From the NCBI GenBank assembly GCA_028285145.1, contig JANQQC010000017.1, positions 1-64,000 of the forward strand: DNA of 64,000 nucleotides. The letters are read 5' to 3'. The DNA comes from Hyphomonadaceae bacterium (lineage in GTDB: Bacteria > Pseudomonadota > Alphaproteobacteria > Caulobacterales > Hyphomonadaceae). The notes beneath the pieces are model-generated. The model was not told the DNA's origin. It saw only the letters and a program-made list of their open reading frames with translations, and ran no database searches. Positions within the stretch are counted from its first letter, which is position 1; the number at the start of each line of letters is the position of its first letter. Shown here in pieces: positions 16,740 through 25,569 of the stretch. The position numbers and the translations under genes were made by a program.

Positions 16740-18395
16740 GTGGCTGAGGCGGCGGGGCGAAAAGAATACGATTATGTGATTGTTGGGGCGGGAAGCGCAG
16801 GGTGTGCCCTGGCGAACCGGTTGAGCGCTGACCCGGATGTCCGCGTGTGCCTGATTGAGGCAGGTAAGAAAGACTCTAGCCTGTTGGTGCGTATGCCGGC
16901 TGGGGTCGGCTCGCTCCTGAAAGAAGAAAACGACTATAATTGGGGCTTTACGACAGAACCCCAGAAACACATGAATGGTCGTCGGCTGTACTGGCCTCGC
17001 GGCCGGGGTTGGGGCGGGTCGTCCTCTATCAACGGCATGATCTACATTCGCGGGCATGCGCGGGATTACGACCAATGGCGTCAGCTGGGCCTGTCCGGCT
17101 GGAGTTATGCGGATGTCCTGCCCTATTTCCGGAGATCGGAGTCTTATGAAGGCGGGGCCGATGCCTTTCACGGGGATTCAGGCCCACTAAACGTCACCGA
17201 CAGCCCAATGAGCAATCCGGTCTATCGGGCCTTTATCAAAGCCGGCGAAGAAGCAGGCCACAAGACCACGCCGGACTTCAATGGCGCACAACAGGAAGGG
17301 TTTGGCCCCTATCAGCGCACCATTCATGCTGGTGAGCGCTGGAGCGCGTCATTCGCCTATCTGCGCCCCATTGAGGGGGTTCGTTTGAACCTGGAGGTCG
17401 TGTCGACCGGATTGGTCACCAAAGTGCTGATCGAGGATGGCAAGGCGGTCGGTGTTGAGGCCGTTGAAGGCAAGGGGGGAGCCGCGCAAACCATTCGGGC
17501 GGCGCGTGAGGTTATCGTCTGTGCCGGTGCCGTCCAGTCGCCGCAAATTCTGATGCTGTCGGGCATCGGCGATGCTGACGCGCTGGGGCGCTTTGGCATT
17601 GAAACGAAGGTCGACGCCAAGGGGGTGGGCAAGAACCTTCAGGATCACCTCGATGTCACGGTCATCCACGAAATGACACAAAAGCTTTCAGCCTATTCCC
17701 AGCAGGCCGGACTGAAAAAGCTTGCGGTCGGGATCAACTATCTCGCGCGCAAGAAGGGAGCCGGTGCGGACAACTTCCTGCAGGCCGGGGCTTTTCTGAA
17801 ATCCCGTGAGGGCCTCGACCGCCCGGACATTCAGCTGCATCTCGTTAATGCGATGATGGTGGATCACGGGCGGGTCGACATGAAGCGTGACGGCTTCACG
17901 GTTCATGCCTGTCAGCTGCGGCCTGAAAGCAAGGGAACCATTTCCCTTCGATCGGCTGACCCGTTTGATCATCCGGTCATCGATCCGAACTATCTTGAAG
18001 CAGAGGAAGACCGCCGCGTGATGCGCGAAGCGGTGAAGATGGTGCGAGAGGTTTGCGGGCAATCATCGCTGAGCCCTTATCGCGGCGCTGAGTTCCTGCC
18101 GGGTGAAAGCGTCAAGACTGACGAAGACATCGATGCCTTCGTACGGCGCACGGGCGAGACGATCTATCATCCGGTTGGCTCGGTCAGCATGGGTGTGGGA
18201 GACGACGCCCCGCTGGATGACCAGCTGCGGGTCAAAGGGGTCAGCGGGCTTCGTGTGGTTGATGCCTCGGTCATGCCCACCCTGATTGGTGGCAATACGA
18301 ATGCGCCGACCATCATGATCGCCGAGAAGGCTGCGGACATGATCCTCGGGCGTACGCCGCTGGCCGCAGACCCGCCTGAGCTGGAAGCTGTCTAG
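16740..18395 (+). CDS. GMC-family FAD oxidoreductase (choline dehydrogenase-like)
   Basis: FAD-dependent alcohol dehydrogenase of the glucose-methanol-choline family, 551 residues. The N-terminal dinucleotide fold reads DYVIVGAGSAGCALANRLS, and GMC signature 1 is around GRGWGGSSSINGMIYIRG. Signature 2 is AGAVQSPQILMLSGIG. The C-terminal active-site histidine lies in YHPVGSVSMG (near residue 477) and the partner asparagine in GGNTNAPTIM. The GTG start at 16740 has GGAGG 7 bases upstream. No BetB or BetI is adjacent, so a choline role is not supported. Alkanol or polyethylene-glycol dehydrogenase functions are equally likely in this family. Probably cytoplasmic or membrane-peripheral. Confidence 0.92.
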   Translation: MAEAAGRKEYDYVIVGAGSAGCALANRLSADPDVRVCLIEAGKKDSSLLVRMPAGVGSLLKEENDYNWGFTTEPQKHMNGRRLYWPRGRGWGGSSSINGMIYIRGHARDYDQWRQLGLSGWSYADVLPYFRRSESYEGGADAFHGDSGPLNVTDSPMSNPVYRAFIKAGEEAGHKTTPDFNGAQQEGFGPYQRTIHAGERWSASFAYLRPIEGVRLNLEVVSTGLVTKVLIEDGKAVGVEAVEGKGGAAQTIRAAREVIVCAGAVQSPQILMLSGIGDADALGRFGIETKVDAKGVGKNLQDHLDVTVIHEMTQKLSAYSQQAGLKKLAVGINYLARKKGAGADNFLQAGAFLKSREGLDRPDIQLHLVNAMMVDHGRVDMKRDGFTVHACQLRPESKGTISLRSADPFDHPVIDPNYLEAEEDRRVMREAVKMVREVCGQSSLSPYRGAEFLPGESVKTDEDIDAFVRRTGETIYHPVGSVSMGVGDDAPLDDQLRVKGVSGLRVVDASVMPTLIGGNTNAPTIMIAEKAADMILGRTPLAADPPELEAV

Positions 18396-18413
18396 CGGGG
18401 CACTGCCGCGGGA

Positions 18414-18965
18414 TCAGGGGTTCGAAACGACCAGACGCAGACCCTGACGTTGCACTAGACGCGCCGCCGGCATGATGGCTTCTACAGCGTGGGTCCACAA
18501 CGACTGACTACCGATGGCCTCTGGGACACCAAGAATTTGGTACAGCCCCAGCATGCGATCGGGCCGGGGGTCCCCATTCGGTCGCGCCAGCGGGGCGAGT
18601 GAGACTTCGAGCCCGACGGTTCGCCGGTCGAGCGTTTGTCCTCGTCCATGTATCACGCCCGGCTCTCCTTCATGAGTCACAGAGGCGAGCAGGGCAGACA
18701 CACGGCTGCGGTCACCCTCGCGCCACAGATCGGTGAAATCTCGGTCGTGCAGGACACGGCCTGTGACAGCGCTGAGGCGCGGGCCTGCATTGCGGAAAAC
18801 CCATCCGCCATCATCGGCGCGATGGAGCACGAAAAGGTGCGACAGGAGATCCGCTGGGGCAGGCGTGTCGTCTCCCTCGCCGTCGTCCGGATGATCGGGA
18901 TAGGCAAGCCGCCGCCACGCATTCAGCATGGCGCGGGAATTGGGATGCAGAGATCTGTCGATCAT
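18414..18965 (-). CDS. PAS_5-type PAS domain protein
   Basis: A 183-residue single-domain sensor matching the alphaproteobacterial PAS_5 family (PF07310) by pattern: LHPNSRAMLNAWRRL at the N-terminus, then WVFRNAGPRLSAVTGR, and DRDFTDLW. ATG 18965 is chosen because it gives the family start and has AGGAC 9 bases upstream; upstream in-frame starts at 19028 and 19127 lack this. No output domain is fused, so the protein may bind a partner or simply regulate through a ligand. It is convergent with the GMC gene (18 bases between stops). The family's molecular role is not settled. Confidence 0.75.
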   Translation of the reverse strand: MIDRSLHPNSRAMLNAWRRLAYPDHPDDGEGDDTPAPADLLSHLFVLHRADDGGWVFRNAGPRLSAVTGRVLHDRDFTDLWREGDRSRVSALLASVTHEGEPGVIHGRGQTLDRRTVGLEVSLAPLARPNGDPRPDRMLGLYQILGVPEAIGSQSLWTHAVEAIMPAARLVQRQGLRLVVSNP

Positions 18966-19334
18966 TCGGCGTCGTCCTGAATCGGTGTGTTGCGTCCCCT
19001 GTTTGGGAGCGCCTCGTCCGATGTCCATCGCAATAGATAGGCCAGTTTGCGCCGATACGCCTCGTGCGCGAGTCCTGTGCCAGATTGCGGCTCTGCTCCC
19101 CGTCGAGGAGAAGGTTGGCGGTGCCATAAGCTCTGCTCAGGGGAACCTGAATTCTGGGAAATCCTTCACCGTCTCACGACGGCACACTCCCTCGAAGCGT
19201 TGCGCTTTGATCACAATCATGTGGGATCGGCACACATTACTACACCTTCGGTTGCCTTTATCTCGAAGCCCGATACCTCCGTCCTTAGTGACCATTTGGT
19301 CACCGAAAAAATAGTTTTTTTGGGAGTAACCTTA
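18966..19334. other. Divergent intergenic region upstream of the TonB receptor
   Basis: 369 bases between the PAS gene and the receptor gene, with no gene I can support. The stretch beyond 19200 is AT-richer and holds a perfect dyad at 19288-19303. A run of A/T (GAAAAAATAGTTTTTTT) at 19304-19320 lies just before the receptor's ribosome binding site, consistent with a promoter and 5' leader. Confidence 0.5.
19288..19303. promoter_or_regulatory. Palindrome GTGACC-ATTT-GGTCAC before the receptor gene
   Basis: A perfect 6-base inverted repeat with a 4-base spacer, ending 31 bases before the receptor start codon at 19335. The position and symmetry suit a dimeric repressor. A single half with the same flank (ATTTGGTCAC) also occurs at 3191-3200 upstream of glmS. 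It does not resemble a Fur box. Cognate regulator unknown. Confidence 0.4.
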
Positions 19335-21950
19335 GTGAAAAACTTCACGCGAAAGACCTTGTCTCAGTTCTCGATCCGAACCGCGCTGAGCGCCAGCGTT
19401 GGCATGGGTGCGCTTCTTGTCGCCGCCCAGCCTGCGGTGGCTCAAGAGGACGATGCTGAAACGCGCACGCTGCAGACCGTTACGGTCACTGCAACGAAGC
19501 GCGAGCAGACTCTTCAGGATGTGCCAGTCGCCGTCTCCGTGGTAGACGACTCGGCAATCGAGAAAGCCGAGATCCAGGATCTTGGTGATCTTCAGTCGCT
19601 TGTGCCGTCCCTGACTGTCGGTCAGCTTCAGTCGTCGGCGAACACGAACTTTATCATTCGTGGCTTCGGCAACGGCGCGAATAATGCCGGGATCGAGCCG
19701 TCTGTCGGTGTGTTCATCGACGGTGTGTATCGCTCACGCTCCGCCGCTCAGATTTCCGACCTTCCGAACCTGCAGCGGGTTGAAGTCCTGCGCGGGCCTC
19801 AGTCGACCCTGTTTGGCAAGAACGCATCAGCTGGCGTTATCTCGATTGTCACGCGGGCTCCGCAATTCGAACAGTCGGGCTCTGTTGAAGCCAGCGTCGG
19901 CAACTACAATGCCTTCCGCTTCAAGGGTGATATCACCGGGCCGCTCTCGGACACAGTCGCCTACAGCCTGTCAGGTAACTACAATACGCGCGACGGTTAC
20001 GCCGATGATCTTGCCACGGGCACGGACGTCAACCAGCGTGATCGCTGGGGTGTGCGCGGTCAATTGCTTATCGAGCCGACCGAGGATTTGAGCTTCCGTA
20101 TCATCGGTGACTTCGACAAGATTGACGAAATCTGCTGTGTGGCTGGAAACGTGGTCAACGGCCCAACCGGCGACGCGATCTTTGCGCTCGGCGGCGCGAT
20201 CGATCCGGCGAACCCGTTCTCTTACGATGTTTTCAATAACTTCGATTCCGAAAACGATATCGAGAACTCGGGCGTTTCTGTTGAAACCAGCTACGATTTC
20301 GACTTCGCAACGCTGACAGCCATTACGGCCCATCGCAGCGTCGAGTCGTTCACCAATCAAGACTCCGACTTCACCAGTGCTGATCTTGTTAGCCGGAACA
20401 GCTCAGCAACCGAAATCGATACGTTCACACAGGAGATTCGCCTGACATCCGATGGCACCGGCATGGTCGACTGGATGATTGGCGGCTTCTACTTCGATGA
20501 ATCGGTCGATATCGAGAATGAGTTCTTCTACGGCGACGACTTCCGCAATTACGGGTCCATCCTCGCGATCCAGGGTGCGCAGGCGGCTGCTGGCGGCCCC
20601 GTCACACCGGCGTCGGACATTCTTGCTGGCCTTGGTGCAGGCGTGATTACGAGCCCCTACGAGACAACCGAAGTGGCCCTCGGCTTCCCGGTTGGCACGT
20701 TTGGTGCTCCGGGGCAGGGACCTGTGGAGACCTTTGGCCAGGACAACACCTCCTACTCGATCTTCGGTACGCTGGACTTCCACTTTACAGACCGCCTGAC
20801 AGCCACGGTTGGTTTGAATTACACCAGCGATGACAAAGATGCCTTTGGATCGACGGTAAACACGGATGTGTTCTCCAATCTCGATTTCATCGCGATTGGT
20901 GTTGCTGGAGGGCTCGCCGGAGCCGGTGTTGATCCGACAGATCCTGCGGCGGTTGCAGCCTTTGCGGCGGCCAATCCGGAAGTGTTCGCAGCCATTCAGG
21001 CTGGGGCTCGTGATCCGGCGACAAACCAGTTGCTTGGCCTGACGCCCCTGCAGTTCCTGCCAACGCTTCAGGCGTTCCCGAACGCTGTTGAAGGCGGGTC
21101 TACCAATGACAGCGACACCACCTATACGCTGCGGCTCGCCTATGACGTGACGGATAATGTCAATGTCTACGGTTCGTTTGCGACAGGCTTCAAGGCATCT
21201 TCCTGGAACCTCTCTCGCGACAGCCGTCCGCTTCCGGCCGATGTGGAAAGACTGACGGCCGCTGGATTGGCCGAGAACAATCTGACCTCGGGTACCCGTT
21301 TTGCAGGACCGGAGGAGTCGGAAGTCATAGAACTCGGTGTCAAAGGCCAGTTCGATACGTTCGGCTTCAATCTCGCGATCTTCGACCAGTCTATTGAAGG
21401 CTTTCAGTCGAACGTCTTTACCGGAACCGGTTTTGAGCTGCTCAATGCGGGCGAGCAGTCCACGACCGGTCTCGAATTCGACGCGACCTGGGCGGCTACA
21501 GCAAATCTGACGCTCGGATTTGCAGGGACGTTCCTTGATCCGACATATGACAGCTTCCCGGACTCTGCGAGCGGAGACCTTTCAGGAACACAGCCGTCCG
21601 GTATTCCGGAAATCTCGACATCGACTACGGTAAACTACGACTTCGTGATCAATGATTGGGACGCTTTCGTTCGTGCCGACTGGCAGCACACTGGAGACTC
21701 CGACTACTTTGATGATCCCGGTAATCAGGCGCTGATTGACGCGGCTGGTTTCGAAAGATCGTCTGATCTCATCAACGCCTCCGCAGGCTTTGTGACCGCC
21801 AACGGGATCGGCGTCTCGATCTGGGGCCGTAACATCTTCGATGAGGAGTTCATCACAACGGCGTTCCCATCGGTCGCCCAGGAAGGCTCGCTCTCGGGTT
21901 ACCCGAACCAGCCAGCCACCTATGGCATCACGGTGCGCAAGACGTTCTAG
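19335..21950 (+). CDS. TonB-dependent outer-membrane receptor
   Basis: An 871-residue TonB-dependent receptor. The GTG start at 19335 has GGAG at 19323-19326 and gives a signal peptide ending near VAAQPAVAQ. A TonB-box-like TVTVTATKREQ follows, then the plug domain (DVPVAVSVVDDSAIE; SLVPSLTVGQL; RVEVLRGPQSTLFGKNASAG). A long 22-strand-type barrel ends in VRKTF with terminal Phe. Two Gly/Ala-rich insertions around 20580 and 20930 in the gene mark large extracellular loops. The plug and RGPQSTLFGKN region resemble receptors abundant in Sphingomonadales and Hyphomonadaceae that take up glycans, aromatics or siderophores. The substrate is not determined. Energy would come from ExbB/ExbD/TonB systems such as that at 41-46 kb. 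Confidence 0.92.
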   Translation: MKNFTRKTLSQFSIRTALSASVGMGALLVAAQPAVAQEDDAETRTLQTVTVTATKREQTLQDVPVAVSVVDDSAIEKAEIQDLGDLQSLVPSLTVGQLQSSANTNFIIRGFGNGANNAGIEPSVGVFIDGVYRSRSAAQISDLPNLQRVEVLRGPQSTLFGKNASAGVISIVTRAPQFEQSGSVEASVGNYNAFRFKGDITGPLSDTVAYSLSGNYNTRDGYADDLATGTDVNQRDRWGVRGQLLIEPTEDLSFRIIGDFDKIDEICCVAGNVVNGPTGDAIFALGGAIDPANPFSYDVFNNFDSENDIENSGVSVETSYDFDFATLTAITAHRSVESFTNQDSDFTSADLVSRNSSATEIDTFTQEIRLTSDGTGMVDWMIGGFYFDESVDIENEFFYGDDFRNYGSILAIQGAQAAAGGPVTPASDILAGLGAGVITSPYETTEVALGFPVGTFGAPGQGPVETFGQDNTSYSIFGTLDFHFTDRLTATVGLNYTSDDKDAFGSTVNTDVFSNLDFIAIGVAGGLAGAGVDPTDPAAVAAFAAANPEVFAAIQAGARDPATNQLLGLTPLQFLPTLQAFPNAVEGGSTNDSDTTYTLRLAYDVTDNVNVYGSFATGFKASSWNLSRDSRPLPADVERLTAAGLAENNLTSGTRFAGPEESEVIELGVKGQFDTFGFNLAIFDQSIEGFQSNVFTGTGFELLNAGEQSTTGLEFDATWAATANLTLGFAGTFLDPTYDSFPDSASGDLSGTQPSGIPEISTSTTVNYDFVINDWDAFVRADWQHTGDSDYFDDPGNQALIDAAGFERSSDLINASAGFVTANGIGVSIWGRNIFDEEFITTAFPSVAQEGSLSGYPNQPATYGITVRKTF

Positions 21951-21972
21951 CGTCTCACCGCGGCAAACACGG

Positions 21973-22004
21973 AAAGCCCGCGCTGGAAACGGCGCGGGCT
22001 TTTC
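21973..22004 (+). terminator. Rho-independent terminator after the TonB receptor
   Basis: An 11-base perfect stem (AAAGCCCGCGC 21973-21983 with GCGCGGGCTTT 21992-22002) around an 8-base loop, followed by TTCTTCG. It sits 23 bases past the receptor stop and could serve convergent transcripts too. Confidence 0.8.
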
Positions 22005-22030
22005 TTCGTGTATCGTTTTTTTGGAGGGGC

Positions 22031-22531
22031 TTAAGTCGCGCGTCCGGCCACTTCTTCTTTCTCGGGCCCGCGCAACTCGTCCATTGACCGGATCGCCTTT
22101 GCCGCGCTGATCCGGACGAGGTGCCGGCCTTTCTCATCGCGCCAGTCCGCCTCGACGAACCCGGTCGTGCGGCCCCGGCTCACAAGCCGGCCTTCAATTG
22201 TAATGAGACCTTGCTGCACAGGACGGAAAATGCGTGTGGTAAGTTCCATCGTCGTGAACCACTCACCATCTTCTAGCGCTGATGCCATGGTCATGGAGAC
22301 AATGTGGTCTGAAAAGCCGGCGACCCAGCCGCCAAAGACGCGGCCAGAATTAATGTCGCGGTCTCCATTGTTCGGCCACTCATAGAGTGTGTGGCCATAA
22401 GAGACCTCTTTCAGCCAGAGATCGGGCCGGATGCCCATATTCTTGATGCCGGCCGGAAACTCCCACTCGCCGGATTTCAGGCGATCGAAAAAGGCCTGCT
22501 GCTGGCCGGACAATTCGGTGCGTTGTGTCAT
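22031..22531 (-). CDS. PaaI-like hotdog-fold thioesterase
   Basis: A 166-residue 4HBT/PaaI-type acyl-CoA thioesterase. The helix-plus-strand pattern includes GRVFGGWVAGFSDHIVSMTM, the usual hotdog helix region with its conserved Gly, and strands MELTTRIFRPV and GLITIEGRLVSRGRTTGF. It hydrolyses acyl- or aroyl-CoA to the free acid; the substrate is unknown. Its ATG overlaps the stop of the upstream RidA gene by 4 bases (ATGA), so the two are translationally coupled. An SDR gene precedes them. The group may form a small catabolic or detoxifying operon. Confidence 0.82.
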   Translation of the reverse strand: MTQRTELSGQQQAFFDRLKSGEWEFPAGIKNMGIRPDLWLKEVSYGHTLYEWPNNGDRDINSGRVFGGWVAGFSDHIVSMTMASALEDGEWFTTMELTTRIFRPVQQGLITIEGRLVSRGRTTGFVEADWRDEKGRHLVRISAAKAIRSMDELRGPEKEEVAGRAT

Positions 22532-22920
22532 TGGGGTGCGTAAGCCGTGACCTTGATCTCCACGAGGCTGCGCTCAGGAAAGAGGCGTGTAACGCCGATC
22601 GCTGTCCAGGAAGGATAGGGTTCCTTGATCCATCGATCCTTCACGCGGGTGTAAGCTCCGATATGGCTCATCATGTCCACATGATAGGTCGTGACATCGA
22701 CGATATCGTCCCAGTCCGCCCCTGACGCTTTCAGCACACTGTCAATCGAGACGAAGGCGCGCTCGATTGCAGCTTCCTGATCCGCGTCGGTTTCATCGTC
22801 GCGGTAGGACGCGACGATACCCGACAGATAGACCATGTCGCCCGCACGTGTGGCCGGGGCGAATTTCAGGCTTTCATAGGTTTCGCGCCGGTCCTCCGGC
22901 ACAATGACATCACGGGGCAT
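22528..22920 (-). CDS. RidA/YjgF-family protein
   Basis: A 130-residue member of the RidA (YjgF/UK114) family. The core strands YLSGIVASYR and VDVTTYHVDM, the helix AIERAFVSIDSVLKASG, and the late P-SWTAIGVTRLFPERSLVEIKV pattern are seen. Authentic RidA uses a conserved Arg to hydrolyse reactive imines and enamines; here an Arg appears in VTRLFPER in the equivalent region. Some members are specialised deaminases in catabolic operons, which fits the coupling with a thioesterase and an SDR. The specific reaction is inferred only loosely. Confidence 0.85.
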   Translation of the reverse strand: MPRDVIVPEDRRETYESLKFAPATRAGDMVYLSGIVASYRDDETDADQEAAIERAFVSIDSVLKASGADWDDIVDVTTYHVDMMSHIGAYTRVKDRWIKEPYPSWTAIGVTRLFPERSLVEIKVTAYAPQ

Positions 22921-22938
22921 CTCTGGCTCTTTCCTGAC

Positions 22939-23706
22939 TTAGGTAATGGTCGCGCCGCCATCGACGACGTGCATCTGTCCGGTGGTGAAGCTGCCTGCGC
23001 GCGAGGCGAGATAGACCGCAATACCTGCAAGCTCCTCCGGCTCGCCAATACGTTTCAGCGGCGTGCCGGCGGTGGAGCGTTTCAGCGTTTCCGGGTTTTC
23101 CCATAGTGCGCGGGCGAAATCGGTCCGGATCAGGCCGGGCGCAATGGCGTTCACACGGACATTATCCGGCCCGTATTCGGCGGCAAGGTTGCGCACAAGC
23201 TGGAAGTCAGCGGCTTTGGAGATGTTATAAGCACCGATCACCGGCGAGGCGCGCAGCCCGCCAATTGAAGACACAATGATGATCGAGCCGTCCTTGCGTT
23301 CGCGCATCTCGGGAACACACATCTGAACCAGCCAATGATTAGAGATGATGTTGTTTGAGAGGATTTTTTCGAAGGCGTCATCGGAGATGCCTTCCATTGG
23401 CCCGTAATAGGGGTTCGAAGCCGCATTGCAGACCACGATGTCGATCTTGCCGAACGCTTCTTTTGTTGCGTCGACCATCTTCTGCAGTTCTTCCTTGGAC
23501 GAGATGTTGGCCGGAACGGCAATCGCTGTTCCGTCGCCGTGTTTCTCATTGATGGCACCGGCTACCTCCTGGCATGGGCCGGGCTTGCGGGACGAAATTG
23601 TTACTTTCGCGCCTTGATCGGCCATGGCTTCGGCGATCGCTTTGCCGATGCCTCGAGACGAGCCTGTGATAATCGCGGACTTTCCTGACAGATCGAAAAG
23701 GCTCAT
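22939..23706 (-). CDS. Short-chain dehydrogenase/reductase (SDR)
   Basis: A 255-residue classical SDR. The NAD(P)-binding motif TGSSRGIGKAI, the NAASN segment, the catalytic serine region VSSIGG, and Y-N-I-S-K (catalytic Tyr/Lys) are present, and the GQMHVVDGG ending is typical. ATG 23706 is preferred; GGGAG is well spaced, and the alternative ATG at 23721 adds 5 residues. It heads the RidA-thioesterase cluster and ends 19 bases before the RidA start. The substrate is unknown; family members often reduce 3-oxoacyl compounds or oxidise secondary alcohols. Confidence 0.9.
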   Translation of the reverse strand: MSLFDLSGKSAIITGSSRGIGKAIAEAMADQGAKVTISSRKPGPCQEVAGAINEKHGDGTAIAVPANISSKEELQKMVDATKEAFGKIDIVVCNAASNPYYGPMEGISDDAFEKILSNNIISNHWLVQMCVPEMRERKDGSIIIVSSIGGLRASPVIGAYNISKAADFQLVRNLAAEYGPDNVRVNAIAPGLIRTDFARALWENPETLKRSTAGTPLKRIGEPEELAGIAVYLASRAGSFTTGQMHVVDGGATIT

Positions 23707-23793
23707 GGCCTGCACTCCCATTACTGTTTCGCGGCACAGTAGGGCGGGTGTGTAGTTCCGGCTAGGGGTCTCGCTAGGGAATGAAGCGTGAGC

Positions 23794-25446
23794 CTAGAGC
23801 CGCCACTCATCGATCAGGATTTTCGCCAGCTGTTCAGTCCGCTGGCGCACCACATCCGGTGTCCAGGCTTCTATGTCCTGCAAGTCATCTGTCAGTGCGA
23901 AGACGTCGGCCGACTCCTGAAAATAGATGGCCTTCTTGGCGCGATAATCGAGACGGTCAGCCTCTTGGTTTACCGCGCGGGGCAGCAGTACGAAGTTGCC
24001 CAGGGCGTCGCAGAGCTCCCTTCGTTTCTGAGGGTCCGGCCATGTTTTCAGCCAGAAGCTGTCCTCGTCCAGATTCCTTGGCAGGATGTGCTCCACGGTC
24101 GCATCTGCTTCTGGCGGAAGCGTGGAGCCGCCTTGCAGGGCTGCATTCAGGCGCAGCGCCATGGAGCGCCGCTGGTTGAACGTGGCGAAACGGCCGAGCA
24201 GGCGGTCCCGGGATCTCTTGGCTTCGTCCCGGCTTATCGCGAAGGGGCCACTTCGACTATCAATCTTCTTGCGCGAGCCTGCGAGATCGACGACCTTCCG
24301 GTAGCGCTTATTGCGCTGATCGCGATCATGAATGATCAACTGGATGACATAACCGAGCCGCTCCAGATTAGTGAAGAAGGGCACCACGGCGTTGGTATCT
24401 TCCCTGCGATCAACAAGGAACTTCATCGCTGGCGCGCGCCAGTTCTTGTGTTCCAGTGCCCGCAGTTGGTTCAGCTTGTCCCGGACAAAGGCGGAATGCT
24501 CACCAATATCGACATCGCCTGTGGTGATTTCCTCGTAGGCTTCGACGTAACGGGGCAGGATGTTGTCGAGAAAGTCCCGTGCGTCGACCTTGGAGATGAC
24601 CGCGCGCCGGAATCCGGCGACCATGCTGCCCTTAGATGACTTGTCGTAAAGAAACCGGATCTGTTGAAGCAGATCGTCAAATGGCCCGCCGCCAAGGCGG
24701 GCTTCATGCTCCAGCCATTTCCTTGCGTAATGGTCTGCCTCGTCGACGCTGAAGTCGGCCTTCTCGAACAGTTCTGTCTTGATGATGTCGTGGGCATTCG
24801 GCTCTTTGCCGCGCGTATTGAGAACGCGGAAGACCCGGTAACCAGAGTCGCGGTCCATCACAGTAACCCTCACAAGCGCGCAGCGTTGGCAAATCACGTC
24901 GACCAGTGCTCGGCGGGTCTCCTCGGAAACGTTTCTGAGCTTCTTCAGGAAGGATGCCGCATTGCCTGACATGCGCCTCTGGCTGTCACTCTCACCCGGC
25001 TCGCTGGCGACTCTCTGTGTCGCGCCGCGCTGCTGAATCGTCTCCAGGAAGAACGGGCCATCAATATGGTTGAGGGTCAATCGCCATCGCGATCCTTCCC
25101 CAAGCATCGGCCGGTCGGGGTCGCCGATGAACGCATCGATGGCATTTGCGGCGGCCTCGTCCGTTTCCAGATCCCGGAGCACCGAGAGCAGAATCGTGAG
25201 CGTCGTCAGCCGCTGCTGGCCGTCCACAATTTCCTGCGGGCCGCCATCCTCGGGGCGCACCAAAACAATGGCACCGATGAAATGATTTGAACCGCTCTCT
25301 GCCGCTTCCAGCAGGTCCCCAAGCAGTTCCTGCGCTTCGTTTTCGCCCCAGGAATAGCTTCGCTGGTAAGGGGGCATACAAAGCGCTTGCCCGGGCGCAA
25401 AGAGGCTTGAAACATCGCACTCTTGCGCACGCACTCCTAGATCCAT
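23794..25446 (-). CDS. DUF262-DUF1524 protein (GmrSD-like nuclease)
   Basis: A 550-residue fusion of a DUF262 (GmrS-like) and a DUF1524 (GmrD-like HNH) domain. The start at 25446 has GGAG 7 bases upstream; longer in-frame starts lack it. The N-terminal domain shows PYQRSYSWG at 26-34 and DGQQRLTTL at 75-83, the DGQQR nucleotide-binding motif of the family. The C-terminal domain has VEHILPRN at 451-458 with a candidate catalytic His453, and LGNFVLLPRAVNQEA. E. coli GmrSD is a type IV modification-dependent restriction enzyme that cuts glucosylated hydroxymethylcytosine DNA. Other DUF262 proteins have unrelated roles, so defence is likely but unproven. No methylase or other defence gene is adjacent. 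Confidence 0.87.
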   Translation of the reverse strand: MDLGVRAQECDVSSLFAPGQALCMPPYQRSYSWGENEAQELLGDLLEAAESGSNHFIGAIVLVRPEDGGPQEIVDGQQRLTTLTILLSVLRDLETDEAAANAIDAFIGDPDRPMLGEGSRWRLTLNHIDGPFFLETIQQRGATQRVASEPGESDSQRRMSGNAASFLKKLRNVSEETRRALVDVICQRCALVRVTVMDRDSGYRVFRVLNTRGKEPNAHDIIKTELFEKADFSVDEADHYARKWLEHEARLGGGPFDDLLQQIRFLYDKSSKGSMVAGFRRAVISKVDARDFLDNILPRYVEAYEEITTGDVDIGEHSAFVRDKLNQLRALEHKNWRAPAMKFLVDRREDTNAVVPFFTNLERLGYVIQLIIHDRDQRNKRYRKVVDLAGSRKKIDSRSGPFAISRDEAKRSRDRLLGRFATFNQRRSMALRLNAALQGGSTLPPEADATVEHILPRNLDEDSFWLKTWPDPQKRRELCDALGNFVLLPRAVNQEADRLDYRAKKAIYFQESADVFALTDDLQDIEAWTPDVVRQRTEQLAKILIDEWRL

Positions 25447-25569
25447 TCGACACTCCACTACTTGTCCCCACGCTGACCAATCGGCGTAGCCCTTGTCAGA
25501 CCCCGGGGCAACGCGCCATGACAATGCTTTCACATGAATCAGCAAGGCTGTGGCGGAGGAAGCACGACA

